A DNA stretch of 6,195 nt from an uncultured Novosphingobium sp. (GTDB lineage: Bacteria > Pseudomonadota > Alphaproteobacteria > Sphingomonadales > Sphingomonadaceae): contig CALCQB010000192.1 in assembly GCA_937897535.1 (NCBI GenBank), positions 1-6,195 on the forward strand. Reading direction: 5' to 3'. Below are positions 5,382 to 6,195 of the stretch, piece after piece. Each line of letters opens with the position of its first letter. The stretch's first letter is position 1. Below the pieces are notes generated by a model. The model had not been told where the DNA came from and did no database searches. It saw only the letters and a program-made list of their open reading frames with translations. The position numbers and the translations under genes are program-made.

Positions 5382-6195
5382 CTAGCCAAGTGCCTCGGTG
5401 ATCAATTGCCGGGTGTTGGCGATCCCATAGAGCGCAATGAAGCTGCCCATCCGCGGTCCCTGGCTGGAGCCAAGCAGCGTTTCGTACAGGCACTTGAACC
5501 AGTCGCGCAGTTGCTCGAAGCCGAAGTGCGGGTCCTTGCCGATTGCATAAACGATGTTCTGCAATTCCTCGGCGGTGGCATCGTCGCTGGTCGCGGCGAG
5601 TTCCTCGTCGAGCGCGGTCAGCGCGGCAACCTCGCCGCCTTCGGGCTTGCGCCGTTCAAGACTGGGGGCGATGAAATCGCGGTTATAGGCCAGCGCGGTG
5701 GTGACCAGCTTGTCGAGTTCGGGATGCGCCGCCGGATCGGCATTCTCCACATAATTGGCGAGGTACGACCAGACCTGCTCGCGGCTGGCCCCGGCGCCAA
5801 GCACCCCGACCAGGTTGAGCAACAGGCCGTAAGTGACCGGCAGCTTGTCGCCTTCGCCGCCGTGGTAACCGTTGGTCCGCAGCAGGTGCCAGACCGGGTT
5901 GCCGAGCTGTTGCTCGACCGGCTGGTCCGCCAGCTTTTCGCGGAACTGCCAGTATTCATCGACCGCGCGCGGCACCACGCCGACATGGAGCGACTTGGCG
6001 CTCTTCGGATCGCGGAACAGATAGAAGCCGAGGCTTTCCTCGCTGCCATAGGTCAGCCACTGGTCGATGGTCAGGCCGTTGCCCTTGGACTTGCTGATCT
6101 TCTCGCCGTTCTCGTCGAGGAACAGTTCGTAGATCAGCCCCTCGGGCGGGCGCCCGCCGAGCACGCGGATGATCTTGCCGCTTTCGCGCACGCTG
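5382..6195 (-). CDS. lysK: Class I lysyl-tRNA synthetase, C-terminal part
   Basis: About 271 C-terminal residues of a class I lysyl-tRNA synthetase, which attaches lysine to tRNA-Lys in the cytoplasm. The gene runs off the right edge: the frame stays open to 6195 and reads SVRESGKIIRVLGG, so the GTG at 6191 is an internal Val codon and not the start. The class I KMSKS signature appears as KISKSKGNG, with KISKS encoded at 6101-6087, in the typical context YELFLDENGEKISKSKGNGL. The rest is the helical anticodon-binding C-terminal domain, ending in GIANTRQLITEALG and a TAG at 5382-5384. The HIGH motif and N-terminal catalytic half lie outside the window. Class I LysRS is found mainly in archaea, alphaproteobacteria and spirochaetes and is unrelated to the class II enzyme (LysS/LysU) of most bacteria. 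Many annotation pipelines name it lysS or lysK. The gene converges on the PilZ gene across the palindrome. Confidence 0.93.
   Translation of the reverse strand, partial: SVRESGKIIRVLGGRPPEGLIYELFLDENGEKISKSKGNGLTIDQWLTYGSEESLGFYLFRDPKSAKSLHVGVVPRAVDEYWQFREKLADQPVEQQLGNPVWHLLRTNGYHGGEGDKLPVTYGLLLNLVGVLGAGASREQVWSYLANYVENADPAAHPELDKLVTTALAYNRDFIAPSLERRKPEGGEVAALTALDEELAATSDDATAEELQNIVYAIGKDPHFGFEQLRDWFKCLYETLLGSSQGPRMGSFIALYGIANTRQLITEALG

Noticed and set aside
1..6195. tRNA, rRNA, CRISPR array, insertion sequence or phage genes
   Set aside because: No cloverleaf-like segment, spaced direct repeats, transposase or phage protein was seen on either strand.

Overview
The window is GC-rich, densely packed bacterial chromosome with long antisense shadow frames. 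It most likely comes from an alphaproteobacterium of the Sphingomonadales/Erythrobacteraceae type. Three things suggest this: a class I (archaeal-type) lysyl-tRNA synthetase, an RcnB-family protein beside a cytochrome b561, and an extragenic palindrome built on the CTGAGC-TTGTCGAAG core that is frequent in sphingomonad genomes. The taxonomic call is inference from recalled family distribution, not from a search.

Layout: (1) 3-152, the 3' end of an RcnB-family gene on the plus strand. It converges on a cytochrome b561-type membrane protein (229-786, minus), with a perfect 10-bp hairpin between them that probably terminates both. (2) 903-4754, three plus-strand genes separated by 2 and 4 bases: a prolyl 4-hydroxylase-like 2OG-Fe(II) oxygenase, a Tat-exported DUF885 putative metallohydrolase, and a Sec-exported GH13 alpha-amylase-family enzyme. 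The spacing and embedded ribosome binding sites indicate an operon with translational coupling. (3) 4854-5216, a small stand-alone PilZ-domain protein (candidate c-di-GMP receptor), whose start codon lies in one arm of a 10-bp inverted repeat. (4) 5217-5381, a convergent intergenic gap occupied mostly by a long imperfect palindrome. (5) 5382-6195, the C-terminal part of class I lysyl-tRNA synthetase on the minus strand, running off the right edge.

How the genes fit together: the synthetase and PilZ gene look like unrelated neighbours. The three-gene unit is the most interesting part. Two envelope-exported hydrolases, one predicted to act on peptide-like or ester substrates and one on alpha-glucans, are co-transcribed with an apparently cytoplasmic dioxygenase. 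A shared role in nutrient scavenging or envelope processing is possible but is not shown by the sequence. I found no mobile element, CRISPR array, tRNA or rRNA. No stretch over 300 bases lacks a gene.
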